Shown in pieces: positions 1-6,691 of a stretch of DNA of 6,883 nucleotides. The notes under the pieces are model-generated. The model ran no database searches, was not told where the DNA came from, and saw only the letters and a list, made by a program, of their open reading frames with translations. The stretch comes from Candidatus Eiseniibacteriota bacterium (lineage in GTDB: Bacteria; Joyebacterota; Joyebacteria; Joyebacterales; Joyebacteraceae), in NCBI GenBank assembly GCA_030610515.1, contig JAUWRQ010000054.1:1-6883 (forward strand), in the 5' to 3' direction. Within the stretch, counting starts at the first letter, position 1. Each line of letters starts with the position of its first letter. The position numbers and the translations under genes are program-made.

Positions 1-1540
1 CGGCCCAGGTCTCCCGGAGCCCGTCTCTCGCGAACACGTATGAGGCCGCCACGTAGATCGCGGCCGCGGCGAGCGCCGGCACGGCGAGCGCCGCAATGCG
101 CGAGACGAGCGAGTCACCGACCGTCACCGTCGCGAGCAAGGACCTTCCGAAATAGAGGAACGCTCCCATGACGGCGGCCGACGCCGCGATCCCTCCGAAC
201 GTCTTGAACAGCCTGCCGTAGCGGCCCTTTCTGACGGACGCCGGGAGCATCAGGAAGAAGAGGATCAGTTTGAACACGTGCGAGATCGACGTGGCGAGCG
301 CTATTCCGGCGTGCTCGAAGGTCCCGATCAGAGCGAAGACGAGCCCAACCTTGAGGCCCAGGCGGATGAAGCCCGCGATGACGGGCGTCTTCGTGTCCTT
401 CATCGCCACGAAACCGGAGATCATCGCGCTCGTCAGGCCCAGCGCCCAGAGCGTCGGCGTGTACAGCAGAAGCGCCGATGTCGTGAACGCGACCGACTGC
501 TCGTCGAACGCCCCGCGCTGGAAAACGAGGCGTACGAACGGCTCGCCGAGGAGCGCCAGGATCACCGACGCGGGAAAGAGCACGAAGAACACGATCCGGA
601 GCGATGACATCAGCCTGTCGGAGAAGTCGTCCATGTGTCCCCTTGCGACCACACGTGAGAAGAAGGGGAAGAGCACCGTGGAGAAGCCGACCACCAGGAT
701 CTCTCGAGGCAGATCGATGAGGCGCATCGCGTACGACAGGCCCGAGATGCTCCCCTCTGACAGCATGGACGCAAACACTCTGTCGATGACGTCGTCGAGC
801 TTGGCGCCCGCCATGCCGATGAAGAGTGGAAGCGCCAGCCGGAGCACTCCCACGAACATGGGATGTCTGGGATCGAACCCGAGCCTGACGTGCGACCGAT
901 GTCGCCACAGGAAGGGCGTCTGTACGACGACGCCGGCGAGGCTGCCGGCCACGACGCCGTAGGCGAGTCCGCGTATCCCGAAGATCCCGGTGAGAAACAG
1001 CGCCCCGGCAATCAGGAAGAGGTTCTTGACCGGATGCCGTACGCCGGGGAGAGCGAAGTTCCCGTAGCAGTGAAGCATGTCACCGATGACCCCGCTCAGC
1101 GTCGCGAAGATCACCGTCACGATCATTATCCTGACGAGGGAAGTGGCGAGCCCCATGTCCGCGGCCTCGAAGCCGGGAGCGACGAGGGAGATGAGCCGCG
1201 GGGCCAGAATAAACCCGGCCACCGCGATCAGGGTCACGAGTGCCAAGAGGTCCCCAGTGAAGATGCCGGCCGCCCGCCACGACTCCTTCTCGCTCTGCTT
1301 CTCCAGGCTATCGGTGAAGAGCGGGATAAAGCCTGCGCGTATCGGCGAGCGGAACCAACTTATGAGGAGGGTCGGAACGGTGAACGCGACGAGGTAGGCG
1401 TCCATCGAGGAGCTCGTCCCGAACTTGGCCGCGACGACCACGTCCTTGACGAGGCCGAGCACCTTGCCCAGAAGCATGAAGCCGATCACCCAGACGGCGG
1501 AGACGATGACTCGCACGCCTCCGGCTCTCCGATCGCTCAA
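1..1540 (-). CDS. murJ: MurJ/MviN-family lipid flippase (3' end beyond left edge)
   Basis: An inner-membrane protein of the MVF family, which flips lipid II or related lipid-linked saccharides outward for wall or glycan assembly. I read 513 codons with no stop down to base 1. About 14 hydrophobic segments are present (first about 11-30, last about 482-503), so only a short tail should be missing. Family marks: GKVLGLVKDVVVAAKFG (25-41), MDAYLVAF (46-53), AMRLIDLPRE (271-280), with an Arg at the position of the essential helix-8 Arg of E. coli MurJ, STVLFPFFSR (287-296) and VRLVFQRGAFD (336-346). Odd: the usual PNLxRR...EGAxSxAFVP block is here VPTLLISWFRSPIRAGFIP, and two usual Arg are Lys (26, 32). 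It may therefore be a paralogue with another lipid substrate. I chose TTG 1540 for its strong GGAGGAGG and TTGA overlap; GTG 1516, with GGAGAG eight bases upstream, is the alternative. Confidence 0.84.
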   Translation of the reverse strand, partial: MSDRRAGGVRVIVSAVWVIGFMLLGKVLGLVKDVVVAAKFGTSSSMDAYLVAFTVPTLLISWFRSPIRAGFIPLFTDSLEKQSEKESWRAAGIFTGDLLALVTLIAVAGFILAPRLISLVAPGFEAADMGLATSLVRIMIVTVIFATLSGVIGDMLHCYGNFALPGVRHPVKNLFLIAGALFLTGIFGIRGLAYGVVAGSLAGVVVQTPFLWRHRSHVRLGFDPRHPMFVGVLRLALPLFIGMAGAKLDDVIDRVFASMLSEGSISGLSYAMRLIDLPREILVVGFSTVLFPFFSRVVARGHMDDFSDRLMSSLRIVFFVLFPASVILALLGEPFVRLVFQRGAFDEQSVAFTTSALLLYTPTLWALGLTSAMISGFVAMKDTKTPVIAGFIRLGLKVGLVFALIGTFEHAGIALATSISHVFKLILFFLMLPASVRKGRYGRLFKTFGGIAASAAVMGAFLYFGRSLLATVTVGDSLVSRIAALAVPALAAAAIYVAASYVFARDGLRETWA

Positions 1541-2643
1541 GCGGCCTCCTCCACCGGGCGCTCCGCGGCGCCTCCTGCCTCTCGCGCGCGAATCCTCCTG
1601 GCGAGAACCTCGTTGGCCACGACCACCAGGATGATCGTCACGGCCTGCAGCACCAGGATGAGTTCGCGCGGAACGTCGGTGAATACGTCGACCTCGAGCG
1701 CTCCGGTGTTCAGGATCCCGAACAGGAGCGCTGCGAGAAGCACCCCGAGCGGCGTGTTCTTGCCCAGCAACGCCACCGCGATCCCCATGAAACCGACCTG
1801 CGCCGAGAAGTTGTCCAAGTATCTGTGCCGGAAGCCCATCACCTCGTTCGTGGCAACGAGCCCCGCGAAGGCCCCGGAGATCAGCATGGAGAGGACGATC
1901 GTGCGCTTCACGTTGATCCCGGCGCACTCCGCTGCCTTGGCGTTCAGGCCGACGGCGCGAATCTCGTACCCGAGCGTCGTCCTTCGCAGTATGTACCACG
2001 CGGCCCAGACGGCGGCCAGCGCGATCAGTATCGAGGCGTTAAGGGGGTTCGCGTCGGAAAGCGGAATACCCACGGCCTGGAGCGCCCCTGCGAGCCGCGG
2101 AAGATGTCCCGACGCTGCTATCTCGGCGGTCTGGGGCGTCATCTGCCCCGGTTCCTTAAACACGTTGATAACGAGGTAGCTCGTCAGGCCGACGGCGATG
2201 AAGTTCATCATTATGGTATTGATGACCTCGTGCACACCGAAACGGGCCTTGAGGTACCCGGGCCCCGCGGCCCAGAGCGCGCCGCCCGCGGCGGAGGCAA
2301 GAACGAGCAGCGGTATCACGAGAGCCGGCGGAAGCCCGCCGACCCTGAGGCCCACCCAAGTGCACGCGAACGCTCCCACGTAGAGCTGCCCCTCGCCGCC
2401 GATGTTGAAGAGGCCCGCGCGGAACGCGAACGCCACCGCCAGTCCCGTGAAGATGAGCGGGCATGCGTTGAAAAGCACGTACCCGAGCGCGTCGACGCTC
2501 CCGAAGGCGCCCCTCACGAGGATCGCGTAGACGCGCAGAGGGCTCTCGCCGATGGCCATGACGACGAGCCCCCCGACCAGGAACGATACCGCCACCGCGG
2601 CGACCGGGGAGAGCGCCCCGGCTATCCTGACGAATCGACTCAC
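1537..2643 (-). CDS. ABC transporter permease, nucleoside/simple-sugar class (first-permease, YufP/NupP type)
   Basis: A 368-residue inner-membrane permease forming the translocation path for the substrate delivered by the BMP lipoprotein. It is highly hydrophobic, with many membrane segments: about 12-32, 58-76, 84-98, 106-128, 142-162, 203-220, 248-264, 283-310 and 326-347. Family blocks are clear: AFRAGLFNIGGEGQLYVGA (73-91), ARFGVHEVINTIMMNF (133-148), the cytoplasmic coupling region TLGYEIRAVGLNAKAAE (223-239) that docks on the ATPase, and GFMGIAVALLGKNTPLGV (284-301). The soluble stretch around 163-185, containing PGQMTPQTAEI, is typical of the longer, first of the two permeases in these systems. 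It starts with GTG at 2643, overlapping the ATPase stop by 4 nt (GTGA), with GGGAGG 11 bases upstream; translational coupling is likely. No second permease follows in the window. The C-terminus is a charged soluble tail. Confidence 0.95.
   Translation of the reverse strand: MSRFVRIAGALSPVAAVAVSFLVGGLVVMAIGESPLRVYAILVRGAFGSVDALGYVLFNACPLIFTGLAVAFAFRAGLFNIGGEGQLYVGAFACTWVGLRVGGLPPALVIPLLVLASAAGGALWAAGPGYLKARFGVHEVINTIMMNFIAVGLTSYLVINVFKEPGQMTPQTAEIAASGHLPRLAGALQAVGIPLSDANPLNASILIALAAVWAAWYILRRTTLGYEIRAVGLNAKAAECAGINVKRTIVLSMLISGAFAGLVATNEVMGFRHRYLDNFSAQVGFMGIAVALLGKNTPLGVLLAALLFGILNTGALEVDVFTDVPRELILVLQAVTIILVVVANEVLARRIRAREAGGAAERPVEEAA
1545..1552 (-). promoter_or_regulatory. Ribosome binding site inside permease 3' end, supporting the TTG start of the flippase
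   Basis: GGAGGAGG on the minus strand, four bases before TTG 1540. It is the strongest Shine-Dalgarno match near any start in the window. It also encodes the Glu-Glu of the permease C-terminus. Its position, with the TTGA stop/start overlap, argues for re-initiation by ribosomes finishing the permease. This is why I prefer the TTG over GTG 1516. Confidence 0.6.
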
Positions 2644-4256
2644 GATGCCCGCCGCCTCCCTTCCGAATCATGCCGCTCTCCCCGCAGAACTCCCGCGCCT
2701 TCCGCGTTCGAGTCGCCACCGTCTGCACCACCTGCCCCGGCGCCGCCTCCGCCGGTCATCAGGAGCCCGAGTTCGTCCTCGGTCACGTCGCACGCGTCGA
2801 ACGTCGACACGATCTCCCCCCGAGACATCACGGCTATCCGGTCGGACAACGCCATGATCTCGGAGAGCTCCGCTGAGACGAGCAGAACGGCGGCGCCCTC
2901 ATCCCGCATGCGTATGAGACTCAGGTGAACGAACTCGATGGCCCCGACGTCAACGCCTCGCGTCGGCTGGGCGGCGATGAGGAGCGCGGGCCTCCCGGCG
3001 AACTCCCGCGCGACGATGAGCTTCTGCTGATTTCCCCCGGAAAGATCGCACGCGGCCGCCAGGGGATCGTCCGGACGCAGGTCGTTCCGCTCGATGAGCG
3101 TCTCGGCGCGCTCCTCGATGGCTCCGAGCATCAGTCTCCCCCGCTCCGAATAGGGAGAACGGTGATGCCTCCCGAGAATGAGATTCTCCGCAACGGTGAA
3201 CTCCAGGACGAGCCCCCGCTCTTGCCTGTCCTCCGGAATGTGAGCTACACCGGCGTCCCGAATCGACCGCGGGCTGAGACTCGTGATGTCGCGTCCGTTC
3301 AGGACGACACGACCGGACGATACGTCGCGGAGGCCCGTGATCGCCTCGACGAGCTCGGTCTGCCCGTTCCCCTGGACTCCCGCGACACCCAGGATCTCGC
3401 CCGAGCGGATTTCCAGGCTGACGTCGTGCAGCACCTTCGTCCGCTTGCGGCCTGTGGCCGTGAGCCCGTCGACTTCGAGAACGGTCTTCCCGGGCGAGGC
3501 TTCTTCCTTCGACACGCGGAGCAGGACGTCCCTTCCAACCATCATGTGAGCGAGCTCTTCCTTCGTCGTGCCGGCCGCCTCCACGACGCCCGTGACCCTT
3601 CCGTCTCGCATCACGGTGATTCGGTCGGAGAGCTCCAGGACCTCGTCAAGCTTGTGCGTGATGAACACGATCGTGTGGCCCCTCTCCCTGAGCGCACGCA
3701 GGATCGCGAAGAGGTCCCTGACCTCACGCGGTGTCAGAACGCCCGTCGGCTCGTCGAGCACGAGGACCCTGGCACCTCGATAGAGCACCTTCATGATCTC
3801 TACGCGCTGCTCGAGCCCCACGGAGAGGTTCTCCACACGCTCGTCCGGGTCGAGCTCGAACCCGTACTCCGCAGACAAGCTCTCGACTCGCGCGCGCGAA
3901 CTCCTGGAGTCGATGAGGACCCCGCCCACGCGCGGCTCATCACCGAGCACGACGTTCTCCGCGACCGTCAGTGTGTCGATGAGCATGAAGTGCTGGTGAA
4001 CCATGCCGATCCCGGCGCGGATGGCGTCACCGGGGCCGTACGCCACAAGCGGTTTTCCATGAAGCCTGATCTCCCCTGAGTCCGGGGAGACCAGCCCGTA
4101 GAGGATCTTCATGAGGGTGGACTTGCCGGCGCCGTTCTCGCCGACGATGGCGTGAACCTCACCTTCGCGCACCGTCAGGTCGACCCGGTCGTTCGCGAGC
4201 ACGCGTGGGTAGCGCTTGGTGATACCCCGCATCTCGATCGCGGTGCGTTCATTCAT
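2640..4256 (-). CDS. ABC transporter ATPase, two fused nucleotide-binding domains (nucleoside/simple-sugar class)
   Basis: A 538-residue cytoplasmic ATPase that energises import by the neighbouring permease. Domain 1 (about 5-245) is complete: Walker A GENGAGKST (39-47), Q-loop Gln88, signature LSVGLEQR (144-151), Walker B VLVLDEPT (164-171) and switch His201. Domain 2 (about 258-500) keeps a good signature (LSGGNQQK, 405-412), but its Walker A is GVQGNGQTE without the Lys-Ser/Thr, the catalytic Glu of Walker B is Gln (IAAQPTRG, 427-434), and the switch His is replaced in SAELSE (461-466). This asymmetry is normal for the YufO/NupO-like family and implies one working ATP site. I choose ATG 4256 because the family's N-terminus (IEMRGITKRYP) begins just after it and AGGAAGGG lies 10 bases upstream; the longer frame from 4310 adds only an Arg-rich stretch. 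The last 38 residues form a Gly/Ala-rich, then charged tail. Its TGA overlaps the permease start. Confidence 0.96.
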   Translation of the reverse strand: MNERTAIEMRGITKRYPRVLANDRVDLTVREGEVHAIVGENGAGKSTLMKILYGLVSPDSGEIRLHGKPLVAYGPGDAIRAGIGMVHQHFMLIDTLTVAENVVLGDEPRVGGVLIDSRSSRARVESLSAEYGFELDPDERVENLSVGLEQRVEIMKVLYRGARVLVLDEPTGVLTPREVRDLFAILRALRERGHTIVFITHKLDEVLELSDRITVMRDGRVTGVVEAAGTTKEELAHMMVGRDVLLRVSKEEASPGKTVLEVDGLTATGRKRTKVLHDVSLEIRSGEILGVAGVQGNGQTELVEAITGLRDVSSGRVVLNGRDITSLSPRSIRDAGVAHIPEDRQERGLVLEFTVAENLILGRHHRSPYSERGRLMLGAIEERAETLIERNDLRPDDPLAAACDLSGGNQQKLIVAREFAGRPALLIAAQPTRGVDVGAIEFVHLSLIRMRDEGAAVLLVSAELSEIMALSDRIAVMSRGEIVSTFDACDVTEDELGLLMTGGGGAGAGGADGGDSNAEGAGVLRGERHDSEGRRRAS

Positions 4257-4275
4257 GGGGCCGGCGCCCTTCCTG

Positions 4276-4311
4276 GATGCGCGCGAACCACGACGACGCG
4301 CGGGACGCATC
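4276..4311 (-). promoter_or_regulatory. GC-rich hairpin in the gap between the BMP lipoprotein and ATPase genes
   Basis: The arms GATGCG (4276-4281) and CGCATC (4306-4311) are perfectly complementary. They can be extended by CGCG/CGCG (4282-4285 with 4299-4302) across a three-base bulge, leaving a loop of about 13 bases. There is no T-run after it, so it is not a classical terminator. In binding-protein operons such structures often protect the upstream message from 3' exonucleases and give more binding protein than ATPase. That role here is inference. Confidence 0.35.
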
Positions 4312-4342
4312 GCCGGAGCGGGCGTAGAGCAGCCGCGTCAGC

Positions 4343-5353
4343 CTAGTCTGTCGGAACCTCGATGTCCCCGGCGACGATCGCGGACCTGGCTTTCTCGACC
4401 GTCTTGATCATCTCGTCCGTGACGAGGATCTCGTTGTGCTGATCAATGGCGTAGCCCACGCCGTCCTCGGCCAGCCCGAGCTCCGTGACCCCTCCCACGA
4501 ACGTGTCCTCGTAGGAGTCCTTGATGATCCTGTAGACGGCGTTGTCCACCCGCTTGACCATGCTGCTGAGGACGTGACCCGGGGCCATGTAGTTCTGGTT
4601 CGAATCGACGCCGATGGCGAACTTGCCTGTTTCGCGGGCTGCCTCGATCACGCCGTTCCCCGTGCTGCCGGACGCGTGGTAGATCACGTCGACCCCGCGC
4701 CCGTACTGGAGAAGCGCGAGCTCCTTACCCTTCGCCGGGTCGGCGAACGCCAGCGGAGTCGTACCGGTGTACGCGACCGTGACTGAGATACCCGGCGTGA
4801 CGTAGCGGGCGCCTGCGATGTATCCCGCCTCGAACTTGTGGATGAGCGGGATGTCCATGCCGCCGACGAATCCTATCCTGCCCGTCTTCGTGTGCATCGC
4901 CGCGAGCACGCCGACGAGGAACGAGCCCTCTTCCTCCCTGAAACGAAGGCCGGCGAGATTGCGCGGGAGCTCCTCGCCCGGGCGAACGTCGTAATCCACG
5001 CACGCGAAGTGGATGTCCGGGTAGTCGATGGCGACCTTCTTGATGGAATCGCTGAACAAGAAGCCGACCCCGATGATGACGTCGTACCGGGCCTGGGCGA
5101 GCTTCCGGAGCCCGATCTCTCTGTCGGCGTCCTGACCCGGCTCGAACTCCGTGTGCTCGACGCCGAAATCGTCTGCCGCGTTCAGCAGGCCCCTGTAGGC
5201 CGAGTCGTTGAACGACTTGTCGCCCTTCCCCCCCACGTCGAACACCATCCCGACGCGGTAGCGGTCGCCCTGCTCGGCAGGTCCGTCCGAACCGCAGCCG
5301 GACGCCGCGAGCAACGCGAGCAACATGAATGCTATGATCGCTCTGCGAATCAT
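4343..5353 (-). CDS. BMP/PnrA-family substrate-binding lipoprotein of a nucleoside-type ABC transporter
   Basis: A 336-residue lipoprotein that would capture substrate outside the cytoplasmic membrane for the ABC system encoded next. I start it at ATG 5353, not at the in-frame ATG 5407, because 5353 gives a proper lipoprotein signal: MIRR, a hydrophobic run, and a lipobox ending ASGC with the acylated Cys at residue 20. The upstream extension would put polar residues ahead of that signal. Family features follow: FDVGGKGDKSFND (38-50), with the Asp, Phe and Asn that usually line the ligand pocket; GVGFLFSD (95-102); EEGSFLVGVLAA (141-152); GFVGGMDIPL (161-170); DPAKGKELA (205-213); HASGSTGNGV (226-235); GVDSNQ (248-253); and SSMVKRVDNAV (263-273). 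PnrA-type members bind purine nucleosides, whereas others bind other small molecules. The adjacent adenine deaminase favours a purine ligand. It ends in TAG, 86 nt before the ATPase start. Confidence 0.94.
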   Translation of the reverse strand: MIRRAIIAFMLLALLAASGCGSDGPAEQGDRYRVGMVFDVGGKGDKSFNDSAYRGLLNAADDFGVEHTEFEPGQDADREIGLRKLAQARYDVIIGVGFLFSDSIKKVAIDYPDIHFACVDYDVRPGEELPRNLAGLRFREEEGSFLVGVLAAMHTKTGRIGFVGGMDIPLIHKFEAGYIAGARYVTPGISVTVAYTGTTPLAFADPAKGKELALLQYGRGVDVIYHASGSTGNGVIEAARETGKFAIGVDSNQNYMAPGHVLSSMVKRVDNAVYRIIKDSYEDTFVGGVTELGLAEDGVGYAIDQHNEILVTDEMIKTVEKARSAIVAGDIEVPTD

Positions 5354-5355
5354 AT

Positions 5356-5367
5356 CTCCAGCACTCC
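5356..5367 (-). promoter_or_regulatory. Double GGAG ribosome binding region of the BMP lipoprotein gene
   Basis: Reading the minus strand, GGAG occurs at 5367-5364 (10 bases before ATG 5353) and again at 5359-5356 (2 bases before it). The distal copy has a workable spacing and the proximal one is too close for normal use. Together with the lipobox they support ATG 5353 over 5407. The distal copy lies in the right arm of a small predicted hairpin. Confidence 0.55.
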
Positions 5368-5379
5368 ATTCGATGGGTG
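5362..5379 (-). promoter_or_regulatory. Small inverted repeat covering the distal Shine-Dalgarno of the BMP gene
   Basis: In the mRNA, CACCCAT (5379-5373) can pair with ATGGAGTG (5369-5362) around a three-base loop, with a single bulged A at 5365, giving seven base pairs. The right arm contains the GGAG ribosome site. It could restrain translation of the lipoprotein, but it is short and I cannot compute its stability, so chance is quite possible. Confidence 0.25.
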
Positions 5380-5425
5380 GAAGGCGCGCGGAAACCGACA
5401 CGCTCACACCGGCCCGCGGCGCGTA

Positions 5426-6649
5426 CTACCCTGCGCGAGCCTCGGACCGGCCCTCGAACTCCGCAACGGGCGCGTCGATACACGTCCCGAGCGATCCATC
5501 GCTTCTCGCCTTCCGCATCAGTAGGACGAACGCCACAAACCCTATGATCACAACAAGAGAACCACCCTTGAACACGAAGTCAAGACCGAAGATGCGCTCG
5601 GCGACCCCACCACCCAGCGGGCCGAGGATGAGGCCGATGCTCATACCGCTGTTGACGAGCGCCATCACCGTTCCCATGCCGTTGAGCTTCCTGCCGCACT
5701 GCGTCGCCGTAGCGATCGCGGCAGGGAATCCGAGCGCACTGACGATACCGGTCGCCACCTGCAGAAGGAAGAGGTGGAGGATCGTCTCGCAGAACGGTAT
5801 CGCGAAGATGACCGCCGCGCTCCCGAGTATGCCGAGTCCCATGAGCAGCGGTCTCGAGACTCGGTCCGCGAGTTTGCCGAACGGTATCTGCATGAAGCCG
5901 GCGAGCAGGATATTGGTCGCGAGGAGCACACCGATCACAGAGAGAGACGCCCCGCGCGATTCGGCAACGAAGGGAAGGAAGGGGATGACGACGCCGCGCC
6001 CGAACGCGATCGAGGAGCGGAAGACGATGAGCGCCACGATGAGCGTGTGGGACAGGACCGCGTTGACCGGAACCCTCTTCTTCCAGCGCTCCTTGTGAAG
6101 GCCGAGCTCCGGGAGCAGGAAGAGAACGAGCACGAACGCCAGCGCTGAGAGACCCCCCATTGCGAAGAAGGGCGCCGTCATGCCGAACCGATCGGCCAGC
6201 GGGCCACCGAGGAGTGGGCCGATCCCGAACGCCGTGAAGAGCGAGACCATGAACGCGCCCATGAACGATCCCTCGCGCCCTTCGGGGGACAGCTCACCGA
6301 CGTAGGCCTGGGCAACCGGTATGACCATCCCCGCGGACGCGCCGTGGCACGCTCTGATGATAATAAGATGGCCGATCGACGAGGCCGACACGTAGGCGAG
6401 CGAGAAGAGCGAGTAGACGGCGAGCCCGACCGCCAGGAAGACGCGGCGGCCGAACCTGTCCGAGAGTCTTCCGATGAACGGGGTGAGCATGAACCTCGCC
6501 ATCGAAAACCCGGCGAAGATCATGCCGAGCGAGAGCCCGGCGGCGCCCAGGTCACGGGCGTAGATCGGCAGCAGGGGCCCGATGAAACCCACGCCCATGG
6601 TGGACGCGAAAACAGCCATGAAGAGGACAACGTAGGTCCTGCGATGCAT
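5426..6649 (-). CDS. MFS transporter, DHA1-like efflux type (12 membrane helices)
   Basis: A 407-residue inner-membrane secondary transporter of the major facilitator superfamily, usual length for a 12-helix member. Seen in the sequence: helix 1 at about residues 8-29; motif A between helices 2 and 3 (GRLSDRFGRR, 60-69); an RACHGASAG segment with Arg99 at the start of helix 4; a motif-C-like GIGPLLGGPLADRFG at 142-156; a central cytoplasmic loop rich in Lys/Arg (about 182-195); a second, weaker motif A (GKLADRVSRP, 258-267) in the C-terminal half; and a short soluble tail from about 380. The motif C (GPxxGG) is typical of proton-coupled exporters of the drug:H+ antiporter-1 group, so export is more likely than import. 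The substrate cannot be read from sequence. Its place between adenine deaminase and a nucleoside importer allows a purine-base exporter like PbuE, which is inference. The ATG at 6649 has AGGA five bases upstream. Confidence 0.93.
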   Translation of the reverse strand: MHRRTYVVLFMAVFASTMGVGFIGPLLPIYARDLGAAGLSLGMIFAGFSMARFMLTPFIGRLSDRFGRRVFLAVGLAVYSLFSLAYVSASSIGHLIIIRACHGASAGMVIPVAQAYVGELSPEGREGSFMGAFMVSLFTAFGIGPLLGGPLADRFGMTAPFFAMGGLSALAFVLVLFLLPELGLHKERWKKRVPVNAVLSHTLIVALIVFRSSIAFGRGVVIPFLPFVAESRGASLSVIGVLLATNILLAGFMQIPFGKLADRVSRPLLMGLGILGSAAVIFAIPFCETILHLFLLQVATGIVSALGFPAAIATATQCGRKLNGMGTVMALVNSGMSIGLILGPLGGGVAERIFGLDFVFKGGSLVVIIGFVAFVLLMRKARSDGSLGTCIDAPVAEFEGRSEARAG

Positions 6650-6691
6650 GCGTGTCCTGGGCTCAGGTGCGGGTGCCGAAGTCCGGACGCA

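Noticed and set aside
67..93. A 12-base direct repeat (CGGCGAGCGCCG twice, 3 bases apart)
   Set aside because: It encodes Ala-rich sequence of the last flippase helix (ALAVPALAAAA). Codon bias in a low-complexity helix explains it better than a repeat element.
114..908. A 264-codon minus-strand open frame
   Set aside because: It is in a different frame from the flippase, and its product is Arg-rich with no membrane segments. The flippase frame runs through the whole region without a stop and matches the MVF family.
610..1011. A 133-codon minus-strand open frame rich in Ser, Cys and Arg
   Set aside because: It is another out-of-frame reading of the flippase gene. The composition is typical of a shifted frame, with no motif or sensible ribosome site.
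863..2179. A 438-codon open frame on the plus strand
   Set aside because: It lies antisense to the permease and flippase. The translation is polar, His/Arg/Pro-rich and without a recognisable domain, as expected for a shadow frame of GC-rich genes. The minus-strand genes carry clear family motifs.
2640..3482. Loss of Walker A Lys, Walker B Glu and switch His in the second ATPase domain as a sign of gene decay
   Set aside because: The same degenerate second domain (GNGQ, AAQPTRG) is standard in the nucleoside/simple-sugar ATPase family, and the first domain is intact.
1825..4079. Two consecutive plus-strand open frames (1825-2928 and 2925-4079) with a small overlap that looks operon-like
   Set aside because: Both are antisense to the ABC permease and ATPase. 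They show no domain and have shadow-type composition. The overlap is coincidental.
4725..5483. A 252-codon minus-strand open frame across the lipoprotein gene and the upstream gap
   Set aside because: It is an Arg-rich frameshift reading of the lipoprotein gene, which has an intact lipobox and all family motifs in its own frame.
6650..6691. Possible terminator or promoter between adenine deaminase and the MFS gene (palindrome GTCCGGAC)
   Set aside because: The palindrome has no loop, no T-run follows it, and no convincing -35/-10 pair is visible in the 42-nt gap.
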